The position numbers and the translations under genes are program-made. From Sphingomonas citri (GTDB lineage Bacteria > Pseudomonadota > Alphaproteobacteria > Sphingomonadales > Sphingomonadaceae), in assembly GCF_019429485.1 (NCBI RefSeq), contig NZ_JAHXZN010000001.1, positions 1,426,001 through 1,490,000 on the forward strand: a stretch of 64,000 bases of DNA, in the 5' to 3' direction. Positions 42,462 through 51,276 of this stretch are shown here, in pieces. How positions within the stretch are numbered: the stretch's first letter is position 1; every line of letters starts with the position of its first letter. Under the pieces are notes generated by a model that was not told where the DNA came from, did not search any database, and saw only the letters and a list, made by a program, of their open reading frames with translations.

Positions 42462-43983
42462 GAGCAGGCAGCAAGTTTGACCCGCGTCGCTCGAGTTCCC
42501 GCTCGAAGGCCAGCGCGGCACAATCGCGCCCGCAGGTGAGCAGCGCCTGCCGCTCCCCCTCTTCGGCATAGGTCACTGCGACGTCCTGCGCTGCCGCGTC
42601 GCCATCCAGCGATCGGTCATCCGGCGCCTCAACGTGGCCGACGTAGCGCAGGCTGACGTCGTAATGGCCCGACCAGAAGAACGGCACATCGTCGTAGCCG
42701 CCGTCGACAAGCCCGAGCAGGTGGCGCGCCAGCCACTGACCCATATGCTGCGCCACCAGCCAATGTTCGACCCGGATCGGATGACCCAGCCGCGGGTCAG
42801 GCGCGCTCGCGATGTCGCCGATTGCGTAGATCACCTCGTCCGAGGTGCGCAGGTCAGTGTCGACGGCGATGCCGCCACCAGCCATCTCGTTCACCAGTTT
42901 CAATCCCGCCGCCCCGGCCAATTCGGTGCGCGGCCGGACTCCGGTGCCGGCCACGAGCAGATCGCTTTCGATGCGACTGCCGTCGTCCAGCGTCGCCTCC
43001 TGCCCGTCCCAGCGCGCGACCGCGCGACCGGCGCGGAAGGTGACCCCCTTGCTCTCGTGTAATCGGCGGATCATCGCACCGACTTCCGCGCCGGCGGTCT
43101 TCTCGAGCGGCACGTCGGCGTCGGACACGACCGTCACTGCCAGTCCGCGCGAGATGAGCGACGCGGCCACCTCCATCCCGATGTAGCTCGATCCGATGAC
43201 GATCGCCCGGTCGGCCCCTCCCGCTGCCGCTATCAGCGCGTCGGCGTTGGCAAGCGTGCGGACGACATGCACGTCGGCACGGTCGTTCCCCGCGAAGGAA
43301 GGAATCTGTGGCGCAGCCCCGGTCGCGAGAACGAGTCGATCGTAGGCGACGACCTCACCGCCCTCGAGCTCGACATGCCGCGCTTCCCGATCGATCCGTA
43401 TGACGCGTGCGCCGAGCTGGACGGTTGCTCCCGCCGGCGCCGGCAGAGGCAATGCGTCGCGCTCGACCTCGCCCGCCAGATATTGTTTGGAGCAGGCAGT
43501 GCGGTCGTAGGGTGCGTCCCGCTCGTCACTGAGCAGCGTGACCGCGCCGCCTGCGCCATGTCGCGCCAGCATCTCGGCGCAGGCATGTCCGGCGGCACCG
43601 CCGCCGACGATCACCACACGGCCGAGCCGCTCGGCCGCTCCCGGTCGCGCGATCTCTGTTGCAGGCAGCTTCGCGCCGACCCGAACGATCCCGGCCTCTT
43701 CGATCACCTCATAGCGATCGAGCCGACCGAAGGCGGGCGCGCTCACCGCCTCGCCAGTAGCAGCATCGAAGCGTGCATGATGCCATGGGCAGCGTAGCGT
43801 GCCGTCGGCGACGATGCCCTCCTCGAGCGGTGCGCCGGCGTGCGGACAGGTGCCGGCCAGGGCGCAGAGCCGACCCCGGCTACGCACGAGGAGGACGTCC
43901 TCGCCTTCGACCTTGCCCGCGACGATCGAATCGTCACCGATGTCGGACGCGGGCACGCCCTCCGCAAGATCGCGCTGTGCCAT
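42454..43983 (-). CDS. Rieske-FAD pyridine nucleotide-disulfide reductase (AIFM3-like)
   Basis: A 509-residue fusion. Residues about 5-105 are a Rieske [2Fe-2S] domain with ligands Cys46/His48 (CPHAG) and Cys65/His68 (CPWHH). The rest is an FAD-dependent reductase: GRVVIVGGGAAGHACAEMLA, VLATGAAPQIP, an NAD motif AIVIGSSYIGMEVAASL and the FAD-binding IYAIGDIASAP. Such AIFM3/NirB-like proteins move electrons from NAD(P)H to a partner or oxygenase. It starts 22 bp after dps in the same direction, so it is probably in the dps transcript and part of the redox/stress block. Confidence 0.9.
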   Translation of the reverse strand: MAQRDLAEGVPASDIGDDSIVAGKVEGEDVLLVRSRGRLCALAGTCPHAGAPLEEGIVADGTLRCPWHHARFDAATGEAVSAPAFGRLDRYEVIEEAGIVRVGAKLPATEIARPGAAERLGRVVIVGGGAAGHACAEMLARHGAGGAVTLLSDERDAPYDRTACSKQYLAGEVERDALPLPAPAGATVQLGARVIRIDREARHVELEGGEVVAYDRLVLATGAAPQIPSFAGNDRADVHVVRTLANADALIAAAGGADRAIVIGSSYIGMEVAASLISRGLAVTVVSDADVPLEKTAGAEVGAMIRRLHESKGVTFRAGRAVARWDGQEATLDDGSRIESDLLVAGTGVRPRTELAGAAGLKLVNEMAGGGIAVDTDLRTSDEVIYAIGDIASAPDPRLGHPIRVEHWLVAQHMGQWLARHLLGLVDGGYDDVPFFWSGHYDVSLRYVGHVEAPDDRSLDGDAAAQDVAVTYAEEGERQALLTCGRDCAALAFERELERRGSNLLPARE

Positions 43984-44004
43984 GGCCGCGTCGCTCCGCT
44001 GAGG

Positions 44005-44574
44005 TCAGTCGGCGCGCTGCAGAGCGGTCGCGGCGAGATGCTCGCCGATGAACCACACCTGCGGCTCGTTCGAGCGGATGATGTCGCTCACCAGCAGGTC
44101 GTTGGTGCCGTCATCACCCGACTCATCAGCCGCCTTCGCGCCCTCGTGCGCCTGCTCCAGCACGACGCGATGCGCCTCGAGCAGCCGCGCGAGCATCGTC
44201 GGCACGTCTTCGCGACCTTTGGGAGGGCGCTGGATCCGCGTCATCTCGGCGACGTCGTGCGGCGTGGCGATGCTGATCCCCCCGAGCGCCTGGATCCGCT
44301 CCGCCACCATGTCGACCAGCTCGGCCTGCTTGTCATAATGCGTGTCGAGCAGCAGGTGCAGCTGGTAGAAGGTCGCGCCGGACATCTGCCAGTGATGCTT
44401 CTTGTAGAGGTCGCGCAGCATCATCGTGTCGGCGAGCACCTGGTTGAGGATCGACACGCTCTGCTTGCGCGCGTTGTCCGACAGGCCGAGCGGGAGCTCT
44501 TTGAGCGTGCCGAACGGCTGGATCTCGCGATAATCGATTTTGTACTGGGGCTGAGCTTCGTCCGTGGCGGCCAC
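44005..44574 (-). CDS. dps: Dps-family ferritin-like protein
   Basis: A 189-residue Dps/starvation ferritin. The helix KKHHWQMSGATFYQLHLLLD, followed by THYDKQAELVDMVAERI, carries the intersubunit ferroxidase ligands (His, His, Asp, Asp/Glu). It should form a 12-mer that stores iron, consumes peroxide and may bind DNA. A GGAACC motif about 60 bp upstream resembles the -35 of EcfG-type general-stress promoters, but the matching -10 is imperfect. Followed by the Rieske-FAD gene and preceded by an SDR on the same strand. Confidence 0.92.
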   Translation of the reverse strand: MAATDEAQPQYKIDYREIQPFGTLKELPLGLSDNARKQSVSILNQVLADTMMLRDLYKKHHWQMSGATFYQLHLLLDTHYDKQAELVDMVAERIQALGGISIATPHDVAEMTRIQRPPKGREDVPTMLARLLEAHRVVLEQAHEGAKAADESGDDGTNDLLVSDIIRSNEPQVWFIGEHLAATALQRAD

Positions 44575-44643
44575 CGGGTGACTCCGATCATTGATCTAAG
44601 TGAGAGAGCGTAGCGATCCTGAGGGGTTAACGGTTCCGCCCCG

Positions 44644-45447
44644 TCAGCCGGCGATCGTGGAGACCGAGCCGGAATCGACGCGGATGCCGGCGCCGTTGAT
44701 GAAGCTCGCGTGCTCGGAGACGAGGAAGACGACGGCCGCAGCCACCTCTTCCGGCTTGCCGCGCCGCTTCAGCACCATGCCGGGCCGTTCTTCTTCAAGG
44801 AAGTTGGCGATCGCCTCGTCGAACGAGGTTCCCTTCTCCTCGGCGCGCTTGCGCATCATCGCGTCCGTCATGGGCGTCGCGATGAACGCCGGCGAGACGG
44901 TGTTGACCAGCACGTTGTCGCAGCCATAGGCCTTGGACAGGCCCTTCGCGAGGCTGAGGATGCCGGCCTTCGACGCGCAATAGGCGAGTTCGTCGACATA
45001 GGGCTGCACCGCATCCTCGGACGCGAACAGCACGATCCGGCCCCAGCCCTTCTCGCGCATCGCCGGGATCGCCTCGCGGCACATGCGCACCGCCCCCATC
45101 AGGTTGATGTCGAGCGTCTCGAGCCAGCCAGCATCGTCGACGTCGAGGAAGTCACCGGTCGCGCCCGTGACGCCGGCGGCGTTCACGTAGATGTCGGGTG
45201 CGCCCAGCTTCTCGCGGATCTGCCGCCAGATCGCTTCGACCTCGTCGCGCTTGGTGACGTCGCCGGTCACCGCGACGATCTCCCCGAGCGGCGAGAGCTC
45301 GCTGACTGCCTGGTCCAGCGTGCCGTCCGGCTTGTCGGTGATCGCGACGCGCACGCCCGCCTCGAGCAGCAGCCGCGCGGTCTCCTTGCCCATGCCCGAG
45401 TCCGCCCCGCTGATCAGCGCGACGCGTCCCTTGATTCCCAGATCCAT
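44644..45447 (-). CDS. Short-chain dehydrogenase/reductase
   Basis: A 267-residue SDR: VALISGADSGMGKETARLLL, NAAGVTG after strand 4, Ser in VLFASEDAVQ, active site YCASKAGILSLAK, and the end HASFINGAGIRVDSGSVS. The Asp after the third strand (ITDKPD) suggests NAD preference. It lies 11 bp after the GMC oxidoreductase stop, in the same operon. Its place beside a GMC dehydrogenase suggests polyol or sugar oxidation; substrate unknown. Confidence 0.88.
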   Translation of the reverse strand: MDLGIKGRVALISGADSGMGKETARLLLEAGVRVAITDKPDGTLDQAVSELSPLGEIVAVTGDVTKRDEVEAIWRQIREKLGAPDIYVNAAGVTGATGDFLDVDDAGWLETLDINLMGAVRMCREAIPAMREKGWGRIVLFASEDAVQPYVDELAYCASKAGILSLAKGLSKAYGCDNVLVNTVSPAFIATPMTDAMMRKRAEEKGTSFDEAIANFLEEERPGMVLKRRGKPEEVAAAVVFLVSEHASFINGAGIRVDSGSVSTIAG

Positions 45448-45458
45448 GTCTCTCTCCT

Positions 45459-46985
45459 TCAGCCTCGCGTCGCGAGGAGTCGGTCGGCGGTGCGCAGCGA
45501 CAGCGCCATGATCGTCAGCGCCGGATTGGCGGCGAGCGCGCTCGGGAACACCGAATTGTCGCAGATGAACAAATTATCGATATCGAAGCTGCGCCCATCA
45601 GCGTCGACCACGGCGCGGTCGCCGTCGCTCCCCATGCGGCACGTACCGATTGTATGGGCGGAGCGATCGACCGCGAAGATGTCGCGTGCGCCCGCCGCCT
45701 CCCAGATCGCGGTCATCGTCTTTCGCGCATGGGCATCGATCGCGCGCTCGTTCGGCCCGTAGCTGAAGTCGATCCGCGCCTTGCGCAATCCATAGGCGTC
45801 GGTCTCGTCCGCCAAAGTCAGCCGGTTGTCGTCGGACGGCAGGCAGTCGCCGTTAATGCCGATCCCACCCAACCGGTTGTAATCGTCGAGGAGGTCGACC
45901 AGCGCCTGCCCCCACAGCCCGGTCCCGCGCGCCAGATTGGTGGCGAGCGTCACCGGCATCACGCCCAGGCTCTGGATCAGGTAGCCGCCGGCATGGTCGG
46001 CGTCGGCGGCCCGCATCATGTCCTCGGTGATCAGCGACGAGGGATAGCCGCGGTTCATCCGCATGTCGGCGTCGAACCGGCCCCACACCTGCGTCGCGAC
46101 ATGCGCCATGAAGTTCCGACCCACCTGACCGCTCGAATTGGCGAGATCGAGGTTCAGCAGCAGCCGCGGCGTCTCGACCCCGCCGGCGCACAGGAACAGC
46201 GCGCGGCAGGCCAGGCGTCGACGCTCGCCGCGGCGGACATAGACGACGCCGCTCACCCGGCCGCTGCCGCCGCGTTCGATGTCGACGACGCGGCACTCCG
46301 CGCGCACCTCGGCGCCATGTGCGACCGCCAGCGGCAGCCAGCTCGTGTCGGTCGTTGCCTTGGCGGCGGTGCGGCAGCCCTGGTGGCAGGTCCCGCAGTT
46401 GATGCACGCTTGGCGCTCGCCCCAGTGCGGCTGCGCCCGGTCGCGGGAGACCAAAGCGGCGGGGGCGTCGGTGGCCGCGATGCCCAGCGCCGCGCAGCCG
46501 CGGGCCATCGCGTCGGCGGGCGCATTGCGCGCGACCGGCGGCAATTCGTAGCGCCGCCCCGCGTCCCACGGGTAACGCGCCGGGCCGGACACGCCGATGA
46601 AGCGCTCGACCGCGTCGACATAGCCGATCAGTTCGTCATGCGCGATCGGCCAGTCCTCGCCCTGCCCGCTCTCGCTGCGCAGCCGCAGGTCGCGCGCGTC
46701 GGGCCGCGGGCAGAACGCGCCCCAGTGCAAGGTCGAACCGCCGACGCCCATGCCCGAATTGTTGGCGCCGAAGGCGGTGGGGTCGGCGCCGCCGCTCAGC
46801 CGCTCCTCCATCCAGTAGATATCGGCGGCGAGCTCGTCCGCGACATGGTCGTCGGGCCGGAAGGCGCGGCCCGCCTCCAGCACGACCACCGAGACGCCCG
46901 CCTCCGCCAGCCGCGCAGCGAGCGGCGCGCCGCCCGCCCCGCTCCCGACGATGACGACGTCGGCTGTGTCCGCCGCGGCGCTCAT
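45459..46985 (-). CDS. GMC-family oxidoreductase (gluconate/sorbitol dehydrogenase-like)
   Basis: A 508-residue flavoprotein. FAD motif VVIVGSGAGGAPLAARLAEA at the N-terminus, then a cysteine-rich segment CINCGTCHQGCRTAAKAT typical of the gluconate-2-dehydrogenase large-subunit group, and the C-terminal catalytic block HTIGTCRMGSD (His) and NPALTIMALSLRTAD (Asn). It oxidises an alcohol or sugar with electrons passed to a membrane acceptor. Its start overlaps (ATGA) the end of the hydrolase-fusion gene, whose tail resembles the small subunit of this enzyme class. No Tat signal is seen, so it may be cytoplasmic. Confidence 0.9.
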   Translation of the reverse strand: MSAAADTADVVIVGSGAGGAPLAARLAEAGVSVVVLEAGRAFRPDDHVADELAADIYWMEERLSGGADPTAFGANNSGMGVGGSTLHWGAFCPRPDARDLRLRSESGQGEDWPIAHDELIGYVDAVERFIGVSGPARYPWDAGRRYELPPVARNAPADAMARGCAALGIAATDAPAALVSRDRAQPHWGERQACINCGTCHQGCRTAAKATTDTSWLPLAVAHGAEVRAECRVVDIERGGSGRVSGVVYVRRGERRRLACRALFLCAGGVETPRLLLNLDLANSSGQVGRNFMAHVATQVWGRFDADMRMNRGYPSSLITEDMMRAADADHAGGYLIQSLGVMPVTLATNLARGTGLWGQALVDLLDDYNRLGGIGINGDCLPSDDNRLTLADETDAYGLRKARIDFSYGPNERAIDAHARKTMTAIWEAAGARDIFAVDRSAHTIGTCRMGSDGDRAVVDADGRSFDIDNLFICDNSVFPSALAANPALTIMALSLRTADRLLATRG

Positions 46986-48319
46986 GCGCGCGCCTCCAGC
47001 CGCTGCCAGTCCTCGATCGTGTCGGCCGCGGTGAGCCGATACCCTTGCTTGTGCGGTCCATCACCGCCGACGGCGAAACCGTCATAGCCGATCCGTGCCA
47101 TGGTCGCCGGTAGCGCCATCCACTGCCGCGCGATCTCCGCGCGCGCCTCGGCGAACCACAGTCGCATCTGGCCAGTGTCGGATGCCGCGCCATCGGGGCG
47201 ACACGAGCCGTCATCGATCACGCGCAGGAACTGGTCACGATCCGCGGGCGTACGCTCGGCGAAGCCGTCGGCGAGACGATCGAGGGTGTCGAGCCCCGAC
47301 GCCCAGGCCTCGGCGTCGGCCGGCAGATCGGCGGAGCGCCAGCCATCGCCGACGCCGCTGGACAGCATCGCGTCGATCCGGGCGGCGAGGTCGACCGGAT
47401 CGGCGGCGCCCGGCAACACCGTCTCGACCAGGGCGGCGAGCACCGCGCGCTGCTGCGACGACAGCATCTTGCCCGCCGGCGGTGCGGCGTGCCGCTCAGT
47501 CATCACCGCGCGTGTCCGGCGGCTGACGCGATCGGACGCGAGCAGCGCCAAGAACGGGGCGGGCAAGGCTCGGGCGAAGGCCGGCGTGACATGGTCCCGG
47601 ATCAGGGCCGCGACCGCAGCGGGCTGTTCATAGGGCAAGAGATGCGCGGCACCGGCCACCACCTCAACGCGCGCGTCTCGATAGTGCGGCAGGTTGAGCC
47701 GCCGCTGCGCGTCCTCGCCCAGATCGCCGTCCTCGCCGCCGACGACGATCAGCGCCGGTACCGAAAGCGTCCCCGCCGCCGCCTGCCAATCCTCGCGGCT
47801 GTCGCGCTCCAGCCAGCCGGTCCAGGCGCGGCGACCGGAACGCTCCACGTCGGCAATCGCCTGCGCGCGCAGCGGCTCAGGCAGGCGGTGGGCGGTGTTG
47901 GCATCGACGAACGACGCCGCCTCGTCCGCACCGATCCGGCCATCGGCGAACCAGCCGATCATGTCGGCGCGACGCTCCTCCGCCATCGGCTCGGGCGCGG
48001 GCGGCGAGGCGGCGAGCAGCACCACCGCGGCGAGACCTGCGAAATCCGGGTCGCCGTCGCGCGCGCGGGCGGCGGCGAGCGTCGCGATCTTGCCGCCCAT
48101 GCTGTGGCCGATCACCGCCCAGCTCTGCCGTTCCCGAGCCGATACCTGTGCCGCGAACCAGTCGACCAGTCCCACGACGTCGAGATCGGCATCCGCGCTG
48201 TCGCCGAAGCCGGGAAGGTCGAGCGCGACGCAGTCCCCGAGATCGCCCAGTCCGGTAATTACCTCATCCCACTCGCGCGCACTCGCGCCAAGCGCGTGTA
48301 AGAAATAGAGCTGTGCCAC
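46982..48319 (-). CDS. Alpha/beta-hydrolase fused to gluconate-dehydrogenase subunit 3-like domain
   Basis: A 445-residue fusion. Residues 1-255 are an alpha/beta hydrolase with nucleophile in GHSMGGK, Asp in VVGGEDGD and His in AGAAHLLPYEQ. Residues about 285-440 (MLSSQQRAVLAALVETVLPG, then a helical region to YDGFAVG and YRLTAADTIEDWQRL) resemble the small subunit (subunit 3) of gluconate 2-dehydrogenases, normally a separate exported protein. It overlaps the GMC gene by four bases. The hydrolase could release an ester- or lactone-bound substrate for the dehydrogenase. The fusion is unusual. Confidence 0.78.
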   Translation of the reverse strand: MAQLYFLHALGASAREWDEVITGLGDLGDCVALDLPGFGDSADADLDVVGLVDWFAAQVSARERQSWAVIGHSMGGKIATLAAARARDGDPDFAGLAAVVLLAASPPAPEPMAEERRADMIGWFADGRIGADEAASFVDANTAHRLPEPLRAQAIADVERSGRRAWTGWLERDSREDWQAAAGTLSVPALIVVGGEDGDLGEDAQRRLNLPHYRDARVEVVAGAAHLLPYEQPAAVAALIRDHVTPAFARALPAPFLALLASDRVSRRTRAVMTERHAAPPAGKMLSSQQRAVLAALVETVLPGAADPVDLAARIDAMLSSGVGDGWRSADLPADAEAWASGLDTLDRLADGFAERTPADRDQFLRVIDDGSCRPDGAASDTGQMRLWFAEARAEIARQWMALPATMARIGYDGFAVGGDGPHKQGYRLTAADTIEDWQRLEARA

Positions 48320-48504
48320 GCGCTTACCTATTGATGTTGATCAGTGATCCCCATCAAGTGTCGGCATGCGGATCCGTTCCGGCATACCGAGCTCGTCGTC
48401 GCGATTTCGCTGATATCGTGAACCCGTATACTGACGACACGCGGCGTGCACCGCGGATCTCTCAGCGTTGTGACGGCAGCACCAGCGGTGCTGCCGCAGA
48501 GGTT

Positions 48505-49398
48505 TTAGGCTACACCGGCGCCGCCCGTGACGCCGTAGACCTCGCCGTTGATGAAGCTGGCCTCCTGACTGGCGAGCAGCACGTATACCGCCGACAGCTC
48601 GACCGGTTGGCCGGGACGACCGTACTGGCTCTCCGAACCGAACTTCTCCACCGCCTCGGGAGGCTGGCCGCCCGACGCCTGCAGCGCCGTCCAGAACGGA
48701 CCCGGGGCCACCACGTTGGCGCGAATGCCCTTGTCTAGCAGCTGCTTGGCCAGCGCCTTCGTGTAAGCGACGATTCCGGCCTTGGTCGTGGCATAGTCGA
48801 GCAGGATCGCCGACGGCTCGTACGCCTGGATCGAGGCGGTGGTGATGACGCTCGCGCCCGCTGGCAGGTGCGGCACCGCCGCCTGCGTGATCCAGTGCAT
48901 GGCGTAAAGGTTGGTCTTCATCGTCTTGTCGAAGTCGTCCGACGTTACCTTCGAGATGTCCTCGCGGTTCTGCTGTCGACCGGCGTTGATGACGAGGATG
49001 TCGAGCCCGCCCAGCGCCGCTCTGGCCTGGCTGACCAGTTCGCGGCACCATGACTCGTCGGTGATGTCGCCGGGCAGCGCGACTGCCGTTCGCCCCTCAG
49101 CCTCGATGAGTTTGACGACCTCGTCGGCATCGGACTGTTCGGTGGCGAGATAGGAGATCGCAACGTCTGCACCCTCGCGCGCGTAGGCGATCGCGGCGGC
49201 GCGACCGACGCCGCTGTCACCGCCGGTGATCAGCGCCTTGCGCCCTTTGAGCTTGCCCGCGCCGACATAGCTTGTCTCGCCGTGATCGGGCTTGGGATCC
49301 ATCTCGGCGGCGAGACCGGGGACGGGCTGTGGCTGGCGGGGGAATGGCGGCTGCGGATATTGCGTGCGCGGATCCTGCATGGTCAGGCGATCGGTCAT
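48505..49398 (-). CDS. Short-chain dehydrogenase (YhdF/YghA-like)
   Basis: A 297-residue SDR of the long type with a proline-rich N-terminal extension (PQPPFPRQPQPVPGL, then AEMDPKPDHGETSYVG), typical of YhdF/YghA-like stress SDRs. ALITGGDSGVGRAAAIAYAR is the cofactor motif, NAGRQ ends strand 4, and TTASIQAYEP and YATTKAGIVAYTKAL hold the catalytic Ser, Tyr and Lys. Start at ATG 49398; ATG 49428 is in frame but with poor context. It lies 52 bp after GH15 and 186 bp before the next gene, which holds nothing evident. Confidence 0.88.
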   Translation of the reverse strand: MTDRLTMQDPRTQYPQPPFPRQPQPVPGLAAEMDPKPDHGETSYVGAGKLKGRKALITGGDSGVGRAAAIAYAREGADVAISYLATEQSDADEVVKLIEAEGRTAVALPGDITDESWCRELVSQARAALGGLDILVINAGRQQNREDISKVTSDDFDKTMKTNLYAMHWITQAAVPHLPAGASVITTASIQAYEPSAILLDYATTKAGIVAYTKALAKQLLDKGIRANVVAPGPFWTALQASGGQPPEAVEKFGSESQYGRPGQPVELSAVYVLLASQEASFINGEVYGVTGGAGVA

Positions 49399-49449
49399 GA
49401 AGATGCTCCAGCTTGTGTGGGGGACCAAGGAAAATGAAGCGGATGGGCG

Positions 49450-51276
49450 TCAGCAGTCGTCCTCGGCGGCGAGCACATCGAGCGCCATGACGTGCGCGAG
49501 GTGCGACAGGCCTTGTGGCAGGTTGCCGAGGAACGCGCCGGAGCGCGGATCGGCCATCTCGCTCATGACGCCGACGCCGCGGTCGATTGCCCGCGTGATC
49601 GCCACCAAGGACTGTTCGGCGCGGTCGCGCTGTCCGAGCAAGGCGCGCGCCTCCACCATCCAGAAGGTGCAGGCGAGGAAGCAGCCTTCCTCGGCGGCGA
49701 CGTCGCTGTAGCGGTAGTGATAGGGGCCGGCACCGAGCTCGGCGTCGATCGCGTCGAGGGTCTTCTCGAGCCGTTCACGACCGTCGAAGCCGAAGCGCAC
49801 CATGAGCGCGAGCGAGGCGTCGAGCCTGTCGCTTCCGGGATAGAAGACGAAGGCCTGCTTCGGCTCAGACCAGCAATGCTCATCGATCCAGCCCGCGATC
49901 CGGTCCCGTTCGCGTGACCAGCGCTCGCGGCAGGTGGTGGGTAACTGTCCCTCGTCCGCCAGCTCGACCGCGCGCGCGAGCGCCTGCCAGCAGCTGACCT
50001 TCGACATGGTGTAATGCTGCGGCTCCTCCAGCTCCCAGATGCCGGCGTCCTTCTTGCGCCACGCGTCGGCGCACTGGTCGGCGAGGTGCGAGAGCAGCTC
50101 GGCGCTGGACGCGTCGAGAATGTTGCCGCAGGCGACGAAGCGCGCCGCGGTTTCGAAGATGTCGCCATAGATGCCGTGCTGGTGCTGATCGGTCGCGGCG
50201 TTGCCGACCTGCACGGGCGTCGAGCGGCGGTAGCCCGGCACCTCGATCTCGCGCAGCCCGGGCACGACGGCGCCGTCGAGCGTGTAGCAGACACGCGCGC
50301 CATGCTCGGCCAGTCGCTTGAGCAGCCAGCTGAACGCCGCCTTGGCCTCGGCCTGCGCACCTGCCGCGAGGAAGGCTTTGATGGTATAGCCCGCGTCGCG
50401 GATCCAGGCGTAGCGATAGTCGTAGTTCTTGTGACCGCCGACACCCTCCGGCAGAGACGTCGTGGCGGCCGCGGCGATCGCGCCCGAGGGCGAGAACAGC
50501 AGGAGCTTGAGCGCGAGGACGCTGCGAATGAACGCGGCGCGATGCGGGCCGTTATGTTCGACCCGATCGGACCAGGCCCGCCACTCGGCGTCGGACGTGT
50601 CGATGCGCTCGTCGATCCGGTCAATCGTCGGGACCACCAGCGGTTCGTCCTCGCCGGCGACGATCGCGACGACCTCGCGCTGGCCGTTCGCCACGGTGAA
50701 CTCGGCCGTGACCGCCTCGTCGGTGCGCGCGACCGCTATCCCGTCGCTGTGGAGCAACAGCCCGAGCACGCTCCCGACGTGGAAGACGGCGTGCTTGCCG
50801 ATGGTCGAATGGTAGGGACTGGCGCCGTCGGCGCGCCGGCCGGGGCGCATCTCCATCCGGAAGCACATCGACCCGCTCAGCCCCTCGATCCGCCGCCCCA
50901 GCTCGGCCCAGGGAAGACGGCCGGCGGTACCGCTGTTCATCGACTCGGTCAGCTTGGCGCTTCCCGTTGCCGTGGTGAAGACGGTCTCGAGCACGTTGCT
51001 GTCGGGACGGTAGCGCCGCTCGACCGTGAAGCTGTCGGTCGGCGTGACGACGAAGCGGCCGCCCTCCTCGGGATCGAGCAGGCGATCGAACAGCGGCGGC
51101 GAGTCGAGATTGGGCACGCACCACCAGTCGATCGAGCCGTCCGCGCCCGACAACGCGACCGAACGACCATCGCCGAGGGCGCCATAGTCTTCGAGCGCCA
51201 GATAGCCGTCTAGCCGAACGCCGCCAGGTGCCGGTGCGGTGAGCGTGCCGCGAAGCGCGTCGAGCAGCCCGCTCAT
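49450..51276 (-). CDS. GH15-family glycoside hydrolase (trehalase/glucoamylase-like)
   Basis: A 608-residue cytoplasmic GH15 enzyme. N-terminal beta-sandwich (LEDYGALGDGRSVALSGADG, SIDWWCVPNLDSPPLFDRLL) and a C-terminal (alpha/alpha)6 barrel with YDYRYAWIRDAGYTIKAFLA, LEEPQHYTMSKVSCWQALAR, and EEGCFLACTFWMVEALLG-like motif near the end. Many bacterial homologues are trehalases or glucoamylases active on trehalose, a stress osmolyte. It overlaps the upstream SDR by ATGA. Part of the long minus-strand block with Dps and other redox genes. Confidence 0.9.
   Translation of the reverse strand: MSGLLDALRGTLTAPAPGGVRLDGYLALEDYGALGDGRSVALSGADGSIDWWCVPNLDSPPLFDRLLDPEEGGRFVVTPTDSFTVERRYRPDSNVLETVFTTATGSAKLTESMNSGTAGRLPWAELGRRIEGLSGSMCFRMEMRPGRRADGASPYHSTIGKHAVFHVGSVLGLLLHSDGIAVARTDEAVTAEFTVANGQREVVAIVAGEDEPLVVPTIDRIDERIDTSDAEWRAWSDRVEHNGPHRAAFIRSVLALKLLLFSPSGAIAAAATTSLPEGVGGHKNYDYRYAWIRDAGYTIKAFLAAGAQAEAKAAFSWLLKRLAEHGARVCYTLDGAVVPGLREIEVPGYRRSTPVQVGNAATDQHQHGIYGDIFETAARFVACGNILDASSAELLSHLADQCADAWRKKDAGIWELEEPQHYTMSKVSCWQALARAVELADEGQLPTTCRERWSRERDRIAGWIDEHCWSEPKQAFVFYPGSDRLDASLALMVRFGFDGRERLEKTLDAIDAELGAGPYHYRYSDVAAEEGCFLACTFWMVEARALLGQRDRAEQSLVAITRAIDRGVGVMSEMADPRSGAFLGNLPQGLSHLAHVMALDVLAAEDDC

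Noticed and set aside
44618-44640. EcfG-type promoter (GGAACC ... CGTT) upstream of dps
   Set aside because: The -35-like GGAACC is present, but at the expected 16-17 bp spacing I see CGCT rather than CGTT, so I do not list it as a feature.
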